Shown piece after piece: positions 1-5,087 of a stretch of DNA of 5,087 nt; the first letter of the stretch is position 1, and each line of letters opens with the position of its first letter. Origin of the DNA: Burkholderiales bacterium (GTDB taxonomy: Bacteria > Pseudomonadota > Gammaproteobacteria > Burkholderiales > Burkholderiaceae_C); NCBI GenBank assembly GCA_947474415.1, contig CANJKD010000241.1, positions 1 to 5,087 of the forward strand, read 5' to 3'. The position numbers and the translations under genes were made by a program. The notes under the pieces were generated by a model. The model searched no databases. It was not told where the DNA came from and saw nothing but the letters and a program-made list of their open reading frames with translations.

Positions 1-440
1 CCATTGAAGCGCTGGGCGCCGACAGCAACCTGAAGATCGTTGCCAGCGACATCGACACCTGCGTGCTCGCCACCGCAGTCCGCGGCGTCTACGCCGACGA
101 TGCACGCGGCCTCAGCCCCGAGCGCCAGCGCCAGCACTTCATGCGCGGCAAGGGCGACAACGGCGGCTTCATCCGTGTCAAGCCGGAACTGGCCCGCATG
201 ATCGAGTTTCGCGTGCTGAACCTGATGGACGCGCGCTGGTCGCTCGGCGAGCCCTTCGACGTCGTGTTCTGCCGCAACGTGATGATCTATTTCGATGCTG
301 TCACCCAGCGCCGCGTGTTGGAGCAGATTCATGCCGTGATGAAGCCTGGGAGCCTGCTTTTCGTCGGCCACTCCGAGAACTTCACCGAAGCGAAAGACCT
401 GTTCCGGCTGCGTGGCAAGACGGTCTACGAGCGCCTCTGA
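1..440 (+). CDS. cheR: Chemotaxis protein methyltransferase CheR, C-terminal part (5' end outside window)
   Basis: CheR transfers methyl groups from S-adenosylmethionine to glutamates in the cytoplasmic domain of chemoreceptors, which is the adaptation step opposed by CheB. The frame is open from base 3 to the TGA at 438-440, giving about 145 residues with no start codon in view, so the N-terminal helical domain and the first part of the SAM fold lie beyond the left edge. Visible hallmarks, in order: ASDIDTCVL, the acidic SAM-contacting strand end; VLNLMDARW, matching the asparagine-containing SAM site; FDVVFCRNVMIYFD, the CheR family signature; and GHSENF near the C-terminus. The ending KTVYERL is typical of the family. 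cheD starts 58 bp downstream on the same strand, so the two are probably cotranscribed. An internal GTG at 63 is not the real start because conserved sequence precedes it. The identification is secure; the true start cannot be given. Confidence 0.96.
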   Translation, partial: IEALGADSNLKIVASDIDTCVLATAVRGVYADDARGLSPERQRQHFMRGKGDNGGFIRVKPELARMIEFRVLNLMDARWSLGEPFDVVFCRNVMIYFDAVTQRRVLEQIHAVMKPGSLLFVGHSENFTEAKDLFRLRGKTVYERL

Positions 441-498
441 CCCATCGGCCCAGCGCTCCCGACACCCGCCCGATCACCACACTGCGCTGCAAACACCC

Positions 499-1164
499 AT
501 GGCCACCGCCTCATTCGCATTGCCTTCTGCGGCGCGCACCGACGCACGGCTGGCCACCCGCCTCGAGCTGCTGAAGGCTGCGCCCCGCAAGCCTGGCGAG
601 GCGTCTTTCTTCTTCTACGACGCGTTCTTCAAGAACGACGCGGTGAAGATCTTGCCGGGCGAATACTTCGTGCATGACCAGGACATCCTGATCATGACGA
701 CACTGGGCTCGTGCATCGCCGCCTGTCTGTGGGACCGCGAGGCGAAGGTTGGCGGCATGAACCACTTCATGCTACCCGAGGGAGATGCCGACTCGGGCCG
801 CTATGGCTCGTTCGCAATGGAGCTGTTGATCAACGAGATGATGAAGCGCGGCGCCACCCGCTCGACGATGGAGGCGAAGGTGTTTGGCGGCGGCCAGGTC
901 GTCGAAGGCATGAACAAGATGAACATCGGCGAGCGCAACACCGCGTTCGTGATCGAGTACCTGAAGACCGAGCGCATTCCCATCGTGTCGAAAGACGTGC
1001 TGGGCCCTCACCCGCGCAAGGTCTGCTTCCTGCCGGCCAGTGGCAAGGCCATGATCAAGCGTCTGGCGGTTGCCAACAGCGAGTCTTTCGCGGCCCGGGA
1101 ACGCTCGGCCGTGCAGAAAGTGGTGCCGGCGACTGCAGGCGGTGGCTCGGTGGACTTGTTCTGA
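499..1164 (+). CDS. cheD: Chemoreceptor glutamine deamidase CheD
   Basis: CheD hydrolyses specific glutamine side chains of methyl-accepting chemotaxis proteins to glutamate, making methylation sites for CheR; in some bacteria it also helps the CheC phosphatase. The product from ATG 499 is 221 residues. The catalytic cysteine is C72 in TTLGSCIAACLWD. The catalytic histidine is H89 in GGMNHFMLP, 17 residues later, the spacing I recall for Thermotoga maritima CheD (C27/H44). T67 or T68 would be the third active-site residue. KVFGGGQV and the later GPHPRKVCF stretch are also family-like. About 60 residues precede the catalytic core, which I recall as normal for betaproteobacterial CheD. The start was chosen because it is the only ATG before the core. 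The frame stays open back to a GTG at 412, but that would overlap cheR and add a low-complexity leader. No clear Shine-Dalgarno precedes 499. cheB follows after 41 bp. Confidence 0.95.
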   Translation: MATASFALPSAARTDARLATRLELLKAAPRKPGEASFFFYDAFFKNDAVKILPGEYFVHDQDILIMTTLGSCIAACLWDREAKVGGMNHFMLPEGDADSGRYGSFAMELLINEMMKRGATRSTMEAKVFGGGQVVEGMNKMNIGERNTAFVIEYLKTERIPIVSKDVLGPHPRKVCFLPASGKAMIKRLAVANSESFAARERSAVQKVVPATAGGGSVDLF

Positions 1165-1192
1165 GCCGAAGCCCCAGCGCAAAAACCTTTCT

Positions 1193-1196
1193 GGAG
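1193..1196 (+). promoter_or_regulatory. Ribosome binding site of cheB
   Basis: GGAG lies 9 bases before the ATG at 1206, within the cheD-cheB gap. It is the only clear Shine-Dalgarno sequence in front of any start in this window and fixes the cheB start. Confidence 0.8.
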
Positions 1197-1205
1197 TGAG
1201 ACGAC

Positions 1206-2303
1206 ATGGCCAAGACACGTGTAGTGGTGGTGGACGATTCGGCGCTGGTGCGCAGCCTGCTCAGCGCCATCATTGACCGCCAGAGCGACATGGAATGCGT
1301 GGGCGCCGCCGCCGACCCGTTGATCGCGCGCGAAATGATACGAACGCTCGACCCCGACGTGATCACGCTCGACGTGGAGATGCCGCGCATGGACGGCATC
1401 GACTTCCTCGCCAAGCTGATGCGGCTGCGGCCGACGCCGGTAGTGATGGTCTCGACGCTGACCGAACGCGGCGCCGACGTCACCTTGCGCGCGCTCGAAC
1501 TCGGCGCGATCGACTTCGTCGCCAAGCCGAAGATCGGCGTCGCCGACGGCCTGCAGTTGCTGGCCCAGGAAATCACCGACAAGGTTCGCATCGCCTCCAA
1601 GGCGCGCCTGCGCAAGCCCGCGGTGTACGCTGACGGGGCTTCTGCCAGAGGCTGCGGTACCGCACTGCCGCCAGCGGCCCCGGTGACCCGCCTGGGCCGG
1701 CTGTCGGCCGAGAAAATCATCTTCATCGGCGCCTCCACCGGGGGCACCGAAGCCACCAAGGAAGTGCTGGTCAACGTGCCGCCCGACTGCCCGGCGATCA
1801 TCATCGCGCAACACATGCCGCCCGGCTTCACGAAGAGCTATGCGGCGCGCTTGGACGGCCTGTGCCGGATTCGCGTCGCCGAGGCACGCGACGGTGAACG
1901 CTTCCTGCCCGGCCATGCCTACATCGCACCTGGCGGCCTGCACCTGAGCGTCGAACGCAGCGGTGCGAACTACATCGCACGGGTCCAGGAAACGGAACCG
2001 GTGAACCGGCACCGGCCTTCTGTCGATGTCTTGTTCAAGTCGGCCGCGCGCGTCGTCGGCCCGAACGCGCTCGGCATCATGCTGACCGGCATGGGCGCCG
2101 ATGGCGCCACCGCGATGAAGGAAATGCGCGACGCGGGCAGCTACAACTTCGTTCAGGACGAGGCGAGCTGCGTCGTCTTCGGCATGCCGCGCGAGGCCAT
2201 CGCGGCGGGCGCGGCGCACGAAGTGCTGCCGCTCTCGCAGATCGCGCCCAAGCTCATCGAGCGGCTGCGCAGCACGGTGGGCATGTCGCACAGCCGGGTG
2301 TAG
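1206..2303 (+). CDS. cheB: Chemotaxis response regulator protein-glutamate methylesterase/glutamine deamidase CheB
   Basis: CheB removes methyl groups from receptor glutamates, and can deamidate receptor glutamines, after phosphorylation by CheA. It provides the negative feedback of chemotactic adaptation in the cytoplasm. The 365-residue product has both expected domains. The receiver domain spans about 1-120, with the acidic pair D10/D11, phosphoacceptor D56 in [11 protein letters not shown]84 and K107. A proline/alanine-rich linker follows at about 137-168. The esterase domain spans about 170-358, with the catalytic triad S177 (GASTGG), H203 (AQHMPPGF) and D299 (GMGADG). These sit a constant 13 residues after the E. 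coli S164/H190/D286 triad, the offset being explained by a longer linker. All key residues are intact, so the enzyme should be active. Start supported by GGAG at 1193-1196. It is the last + strand gene; the next gene converges on it. Confidence 0.97.
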   Translation: MAKTRVVVVDDSALVRSLLSAIIDRQSDMECVGAAADPLIAREMIRTLDPDVITLDVEMPRMDGIDFLAKLMRLRPTPVVMVSTLTERGADVTLRALELGAIDFVAKPKIGVADGLQLLAQEITDKVRIASKARLRKPAVYADGASARGCGTALPPAAPVTRLGRLSAEKIIFIGASTGGTEATKEVLVNVPPDCPAIIIAQHMPPGFTKSYAARLDGLCRIRVAEARDGERFLPGHAYIAPGGLHLSVERSGANYIARVQETEPVNRHRPSVDVLFKSAARVVGPNALGIMLTGMGADGATAMKEMRDAGSYNFVQDEASCVVFGMPREAIAAGAAHEVLPLSQIAPKLIERLRSTVGMSHSRV

Positions 2304-2350
2304 TTGCCGGCAAGCCTCCTGAGAAACAAATTCATTCACTGCAGAGCGCC

Positions 2351-2388
2351 CCCAGGGCTGGGCTGCGCCCGCCCGCCCCCGGTGGGGG
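2351..2388. repeat. GC-rich block with two short inverted repeats
   Basis: Two small palindromes lie in a C/G-dense stretch: CCCAG-GG-CTGGG at 2351-2362 and CCCCC-GGT-GGGGG at 2376-2388. They directly precede the larger hairpin at 2390-2421, so the three may belong to one mobile or repeated intergenic element. Copy number elsewhere in the genome is unknown. Confidence 0.45.
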
Positions 2389-2389
2389 T

Positions 2390-2421
2390 ACAAGGAAAGT
2401 GGCAAAGCCACATTTCCTTGT
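2390..2421. repeat. Near-perfect inverted repeat / hairpin
   Basis: The left arm ACAAGGAAAGTGGC (2390-2403) pairs with GCCAC plus TTTCCTTGT (2407-2411 and 2413-2421). That makes a 14-bp stem with one bulged A at 2412 and an AAA loop (2404-2406). It is the strongest DNA structure in the intergenic region. It could form on either RNA strand and might serve both converging transcripts, but no T-tract follows on either side, so a classical terminator is not supported. A dispersed repeat element is the alternative. Confidence 0.6.
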
Positions 2422-2469
2422 GAGTAACGCAGTGGACGGAGTTGACACAGAGTGAGAAGGCCGAATTTC

Positions 2470-2534
2470 CTCCGCGAAACTCTGCCAACTTCGTTCCTCT
2501 GCGGTGAAGTATTGCGTGAAGTTTCTTCGCGACC
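2470..2534. repeat. Degenerate CTCTGCG-type short repeats with nested inverted repeats
   Basis: Three related units run in one direction: CTCCGCGAA (2470-2478), CTCTGCCAA (2480-2488) and CTCTGCGGTGAA (2497-2508). A near-direct repeat TGCGGTGAAGT (2500-2510) / TGCGTGAAGT (2513-2522) follows. The block can also fold: CGCGAAACT (2473-2481) pairs with AGTTTCTTCGCG (2520-2531) with a 3-base bulge, and ACTTC (2488-2492) pairs with GAAGT (2506-2510) inside it. I recall similar CTCTGCG/GTGAA strings in intergenic DNA of several proteobacteria, but that is memory, not a search. Confidence 0.45.
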
Positions 2535-2564
2535 GCCAGGGCCAGCTTTCGACTTGGGAGGCTG

Positions 2565-3929
2565 TCACGGCAGGAACAGGCCCTGCAGGTCGCTCAGCAG
2601 GTCAAAGCCGCGCGGTGTGGGCCAGACGTGCGTGAAGTCGCGCGCGATCAGGCCACGCGCTTCGGCCGTGGCCAGCGGCTGCTGGATCGCGGCCAGCGAG
2701 AGCCCGGTGCGCTCGCTGAAACGAGCCAGTTCGAAGCCTTCCTTCAAGCGCGTGGCATTCAGCATGAACTCAAACGGCAACTGCGCGCGCGGCACTTCCT
2801 CGTCTTGCGCCACGGCCCGCCCGGCGAGCGCCTGCACCATGTAGTTGCCGGGCTCGCGCGAGCGCATCTGCCGCACCACGCGGTGCGGGAACGACAGCTT
2901 GCTGTGCGCGCCCGCGCCGATGCCGAGGTAGTCACCGAACTGCCAGTAGTTCAGGTTATGCGCGCAGCGGTGGCCGGGGCGCGCGAAGGCCGAGACCTCG
3001 TAGCGCTCCAGCCCCGACGCAGCAGCACGCGCGGTGATCAGGTCCAGCATGTCGAACGAGACGTCTTCGTCGGGCAAGGCGTTCGCGCCGCTCGGCGGGT
3101 ACTTTGAGAACACGGTGTTGGGCTCGATCGTGAGCTGGTAGATCGACAGGTGCGGCGGCTCGAAGGCCAGCGCCTGGTCGAGGTCGGACGCGAATTCGGC
3201 CAGCGTCTGGCCCGGCAGCGCGTACATCAGGTCGAGGTTGAATGTGTCGAATGCGACACGTGCCTCTTCGATGGCAGCACATGCCTGCGCTGCGTCGTGC
3301 ACACGGCCCAGGGCGGCGAGCTTGGCATCATCGAAGCTCTGCACGCCGATCGACAGGCGCGTGACGCCGGCTGCGCGATAGCCACGAAAGCGATCCCGCT
3401 CGAAGGTGCCGGGGTTCGCTTCGAGCGTGATCTCGCAGCCCGGCTCCAGCGGCAGGCGCGCGCGGATGTCGGCGATCAGCCGGTCGATGGCCTCGGGCGG
3501 GAACAGGCTCGGTGTACCGCCGCCGATGAAGATCGTGTGCACGCGCCGACCCCAGATGAAGGGCAGCGCGGCTTCGAGGTCGGCGCACAGCGCGTCGAGG
3601 TAGCGGGCAATCGGCAGCTCAGCGCGAGCGGGTCCGGCGTCGGGCCGCTCCCAAGCGGGTCCGCGCCCCATTGGGGGGTCGATCGGCGTAGTCGCCGATC
3701 GGGGCGTCGTCGTCAATTCGTGGGAGTTGAAGTCGCAGTAAGGGCACTTCTTCAGGCACCAGGGCAGGTGCACATAGAGCGACAGCGGCGGCAACGCGGG
3801 CAACGACAAGGTACCGCTGCGCATGTAGCGCGCGAGCCGCTCGGCGACCGGCTCGATGGCCTGCCCTGCGGCTTCGACGGCTTGGATCGGAATTCTGATA
3901 TCGGTCACGTCAGCCAAGGTGCCAGACAT
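2565..3929 (-). CDS. hemW: Radical SAM heme chaperone HemW (HemN-like), with an in-frame insertion
   Basis: HemW is a cytoplasmic radical-SAM protein related to coproporphyrinogen III dehydrogenase HemN but generally lacking that activity. It binds heme and is implicated in delivering it to target proteins. The 454-residue product shows the [4Fe-4S] motif C58-x3-C62-x2-C65 followed by F67 (CPYCDF), where HemN has a fourth cysteine. It also has GGGTPS at 136-141 (SAM site), EANPGT at 170-175, SIGVQSF at 193-199, NLDLMYALPGQ at 231-241, and the HNLNYW heme-binding motif at 324-329. About 29 extra residues (roughly 74-102) separate the cysteine motif from the YLDAL helix. The start is uncertain. 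ATG 3929 overlaps the end of rdgB by 20 bp; GTG 3908 (residue 8) lies one base after the rdgB stop; neither has a clear Shine-Dalgarno. Tight coupling makes it the distal gene of an rph-rdgB-hemW operon. Confidence 0.94.
   Translation of the reverse strand: MSGTLADVTDIRIPIQAVEAAGQAIEPVAERLARYMRSGTLSLPALPPLSLYVHLPWCLKKCPYCDFNSHELTTTPRSATTPIDPPMGRGPAWERPDAGPARAELPIARYLDALCADLEAALPFIWGRRVHTIFIGGGTPSLFPPEAIDRLIADIRARLPLEPGCEITLEANPGTFERDRFRGYRAAGVTRLSIGVQSFDDAKLAALGRVHDAAQACAAIEEARVAFDTFNLDLMYALPGQTLAEFASDLDQALAFEPPHLSIYQLTIEPNTVFSKYPPSGANALPDEDVSFDMLDLITARAAASGLERYEVSAFARPGHRCAHNLNYWQFGDYLGIGAGAHSKLSFPHRVVRQMRSREPGNYMVQALAGRAVAQDEEVPRAQLPFEFMLNATRLKEGFELARFSERTGLSLAAIQQPLATAEARGLIARDFTHVWPTPRGFDLLSDLQGLFLP
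3624..3710 (-). repeat. Candidate palindromic repeat element inserted in frame within hemW
   Basis: This segment of about 87 bp encodes roughly residues 74-102 of HemW, where E. coli HemW (from memory) has only about ten residues between the SH after the cysteine motif and the next conserved tyrosine; here there are 39. The DNA is highly structured. There is a perfect 9-bp inverted repeat with a TAGT loop at 3680-3701, a CCCC/GGGG palindrome at 3666-3676, a CCGCT/AGCGG hairpin at 3645-3658, and a 10-bp direct repeat AGCGGGTCCG at 3627-3636 and 3654-3663. The encoded peptide is rich in proline, threonine, glycine and alanine, looks disordered, and uses codons such as CGA, CCA, GGA, GGG, ACT and GCT, unlike the GC-ending choices around it. 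Boundaries are approximate and element identity is inferred. Confidence 0.6.
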
Positions 3930-4539
3930 CCCGCAGCAGGCCCAGCATCTGGCGCGCAGCGATGGCGCGGTGGCTGTGTGCGTTCTTCACCTCGGCCCCG
4001 AGCGCAGCCACGCTCGCGCCGAGCGCCGGGATGAACATCAACGGGTCGTAGCCGAAGCCGCCCGAACCACTGGGTTCGCGCAGGATCTCGCCCTGCCAGC
4101 GGCCCACCGCGATCAGTGGCTCGGGGTCATCGGCCGAGCGCAAGGCCACCAGCGTGGCGATGAAATGGGCACGCCGGTCGGCCAGCGGCGCCAGGCGTTC
4201 GAGCAGCAGGCGGCTGTTGGCGGCATCTTGCACGGCGCGCTGAACTTCGCGCTCGCCTGCCACCCACGCGACGGCCGCGAAGTGCGCCGAAACCACGCCC
4301 GGCGCGCCACCCAGCGCATCGACGCACAGGCCCGAGTCGTCGGCCATCGCCGGACAGCCGGACAGCCGCGCCGCTTGCCGCGCCTTCACCAGCGCGTTCT
4401 CGATGAAGGTGGCGTGCGGCTCGTCGGCTTCGGGGATGCCGAGCGACCCCTGCGTGACCAGCGCCACGCCGGCCGGCGCCAGCAGCGCCTGCAACTCGGC
4501 GAGCTTTTTTGCGTTGTTCGACGCCAGCACCAGGCGCAT
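3910..4539 (-). CDS. rdgB: dITP/XTP pyrophosphatase RdgB (HAM1 family)
   Basis: RdgB hydrolyses non-canonical purine nucleoside triphosphates (dITP, ITP, XTP) to monophosphates and pyrophosphate, keeping deaminated bases out of DNA and RNA. From ATG 4539 it is 209 residues, the family's usual size. Visible motifs, numbered from this ATG: LASNNAKK at 5-12 (the SNxxK nucleotide-binding signature), TFIENALVKA at 44-53 with the metal-site glutamate, ADDSGL at 66-71 with the catalytic aspartates, GGFGYDP at 160-166 for base recognition, and KNAHSHR at 185-191. SAHFAA after GGAPGVV differs from SARYSG of E. coli, which I believe is common in this lineage. An in-frame TTG at 4554 overlaps the rph stop and would add five residues. 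I prefer ATG 4539 because homologues begin just before the LASNN strand. There is no strong Shine-Dalgarno, so translational coupling to rph is likely. Confidence 0.95.
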   Translation of the reverse strand: MRLVLASNNAKKLAELQALLAPAGVALVTQGSLGIPEADEPHATFIENALVKARQAARLSGCPAMADDSGLCVDALGGAPGVVSAHFAAVAWVAGEREVQRAVQDAANSRLLLERLAPLADRRAHFIATLVALRSADDPEPLIAVGRWQGEILREPSGSGGFGYDPLMFIPALGASVAALGAEVKNAHSHRAIAARQMLGLLRDVWHLG

Positions 4540-4550
4540 GGCGGGCGCCG

Positions 4551-5087
4551 TCAAAGGCCCAGCGCCGCGCGCTGTGCCGCGACCAGTTCGCGGATGCCCT
4601 TGTCGGCCAAGCCCAGAAGCGCGCTCATCTCGTCGCGCGTGAAGGCCGAGCCTTCGGCCGTGCCCTGCACTTCGACGAAGCCGCCGCTCGCCGTCATGAC
4701 CACGTTCATGTCGGTGTCGCAGGCCGAGTCTTCGGTGTATTCGAGGTCGAGCAGCGGCGTGCCCTGCACGATGCCAACCGAGATCGCGGCCACGAAGTCG
4801 CGGATCGGCGTGGCCTTGAGTTTGCCTTGCGCCTGCAGCCAGTTCACCGCATCGTGGGCGGCGACGAAGGCGCCGGTGATGGCGGCGGTACGGGTGCCGC
4901 CGTCGGCCTGGATCACGTCGCAGTCGAGCGTGATCGTGCGCTCGCCCAAGGCCTTCAGGTCGAACACGCAGCGCAGCGAACGGCCGATCAGGCGCTGGAT
5001 TTCCTGGGTGCGACCGCTCTGCTTGCCGCGCGCGGCCTCGCGGTCGCTGCGGGTGTGGGTGGCGCGCGGCAGCATGCCGTATTCGGC
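4551..5087 (-). CDS. rph: Ribonuclease PH (5' end outside window)
   Basis: RNase PH is a phosphorolytic 3'-to-5' exoribonuclease that trims tRNA precursors and other RNAs, using phosphate and releasing nucleoside diphosphates; it works as a hexameric ring. The frame is open from the right edge (first codon at 5085-5087) to TGA at 4551-4553, giving about 178 residues beginning AEYGMLPR. In E. coli RNase PH that sequence begins near residue 61, so about 60 N-terminal residues are missing beyond the edge, and the ATG at 5075 is an internal methionine, not the start. Hallmarks are [17 protein letters not shown], whose last arginine matches E. coli R86; [14 protein letters not shown], the phosphate-binding GTR loop; [13 protein letters not shown], with the conserved acidic residues; and EVQGTAEG. 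It heads the visible operon, with rdgB 11 bp downstream or overlapping. Confidence 0.96.
   Translation of the reverse strand, partial: AEYGMLPRATHTRSDREAARGKQSGRTQEIQRLIGRSLRCVFDLKALGERTITLDCDVIQADGGTRTAAITGAFVAAHDAVNWLQAQGKLKATPIRDFVAAISVGIVQGTPLLDLEYTEDSACDTDMNVVMTASGGFVEVQGTAEGSAFTRDEMSALLGLADKGIRELVAAQRAALGL

Larger units (their letters stand above)
2304..2564. other. Convergent intergenic region between cheB and hemW, repeat-rich
   Basis: This 261-bp gap lies between the stop codons of two convergent genes. I see no convincing coding sequence: short open frames on both strands lack a ribosome binding site and any recognisable motif. It holds a GC-rich block (about 2346-2388), a strong hairpin (2390-2421) and a block of degenerate CTCTGCG-type repeats (about 2470-2534), each listed separately. 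None of the hairpins is followed by a T-run on either strand, so no intrinsic terminator can be called; termination of the two converging transcripts may be Rho-dependent or use these structures. Confidence 0.7.

Noticed and set aside
1008..2411. Open frame of 467 codons on the - strand opposite cheD and cheB
   Set aside because: It is fully covered by two intact, motif-complete chemotaxis genes on the + strand and has His/Arg/Ala-rich shadow composition with no domain I recognise.
2442..2470. TTGACA at 2442-2447 as a sigma-70 -35 box for an unknown + strand transcript
   Set aside because: No convincing -10 hexamer lies at 16-18 bp spacing; the best AT-rich stretch is GAATTT at 15 bp. A promoter here would read antisense into hemW with no gene to serve. 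One hexamer match alone is expected by chance.
2304..2564. CRISPR array or tRNA gene in the intergenic region
   Set aside because: The repeats are short, degenerate and not evenly spaced with unique spacers, and no cloverleaf or TTCGA T-arm/CCA end can be drawn.
2332..2568. Open frame of 78 codons on the - strand across the cheB-hemW gap as a small protein gene
   Set aside because: It coincides with the hairpin and degenerate repeats, overlaps the hemW stop, has no ribosome binding site or recognisable motif, and its residue composition is that expected from translating repeat DNA.
2452..2844. Open frame of 130 codons on the + strand running antisense into hemW
   Set aside because: Most of it is the complement of a conserved hemW coding region; long antisense frames are routine in high-GC DNA, and the peptide is rich in Arg, Ser and Ala with no family resemblance.
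3150..4034. Long + strand open frame of 294 codons opposite hemW and rdgB
   Set aside because: It spans the junction of two well-supported genes on the other strand and has the Arg/Gly/Gln-rich composition of an antisense shadow frame.
4504..4510. A AAA AAG heptamer in the reading frame of rdgB, identical to the dnaX-type -1 frameshift slippery site
   Set aside because: It encodes the two lysines of the conserved SNNAKK motif near the start of RdgB, no strong downstream hairpin or upstream Shine-Dalgarno stimulator is apparent, and the -1 product would resemble no known protein. It is most simply two lysine codons after an alanine codon.

Overview
The window looks like ordinary chromosomal DNA from a betaproteobacterium. 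The order Burkholderiales, near Rubrivivax, Leptothrix, Rhizobacter or Methylibium, is my inference. It rests on high GC by eye, strong G/C preference at third codon positions, the cheR-cheD-cheB order and the rph-rdgB-hemW order. No similarity search was possible. There are two convergent gene blocks and almost no spare DNA.

Left block, + strand (1-2303): the C-terminal part of cheR (cut by the left edge), then complete cheD and cheB. These are the three enzymes that set the modification state of chemoreceptors. CheR methylates receptor glutamates, CheD deamidates receptor glutamines, and CheB is the response-regulator methylesterase/deamidase switched on by CheA. Together they form the adaptation module of a chemotaxis operon. 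No cheY or cheZ follows cheB inside the window.

Middle (2304-2564): 261 bp between two convergent stop codons with no convincing gene. It is a mosaic of repeat-like DNA: a GC-rich stretch with two short inverted repeats, a near-perfect 14-bp hairpin, and degenerate copies of a CTCTGCG-type motif. It probably also separates transcription of the two blocks, although no U-tract terminator is visible.

Right block, - strand (5087 down to 2565): rph (cut by the right edge), rdgB and hemW, tightly packed or overlapping and almost certainly one operon. RNase PH trims tRNA 3' ends, RdgB removes deaminated purine nucleotides such as dITP and XTP, and HemW is a radical-SAM protein related to HemN and implicated in heme delivery.

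The most interesting observation is inside hemW. About 29 extra residues sit between the iron-sulfur cysteine motif and the next conserved helix. The DNA for them (about 3624-3710) is a cluster of inverted and direct repeats with codon use unlike the rest of the gene. It looks like a small palindromic repeat element that inserted in frame and is now translated, comparable in principle to the Rickettsia palindromic elements. No other novel system is evident; the genes themselves are well-known families.
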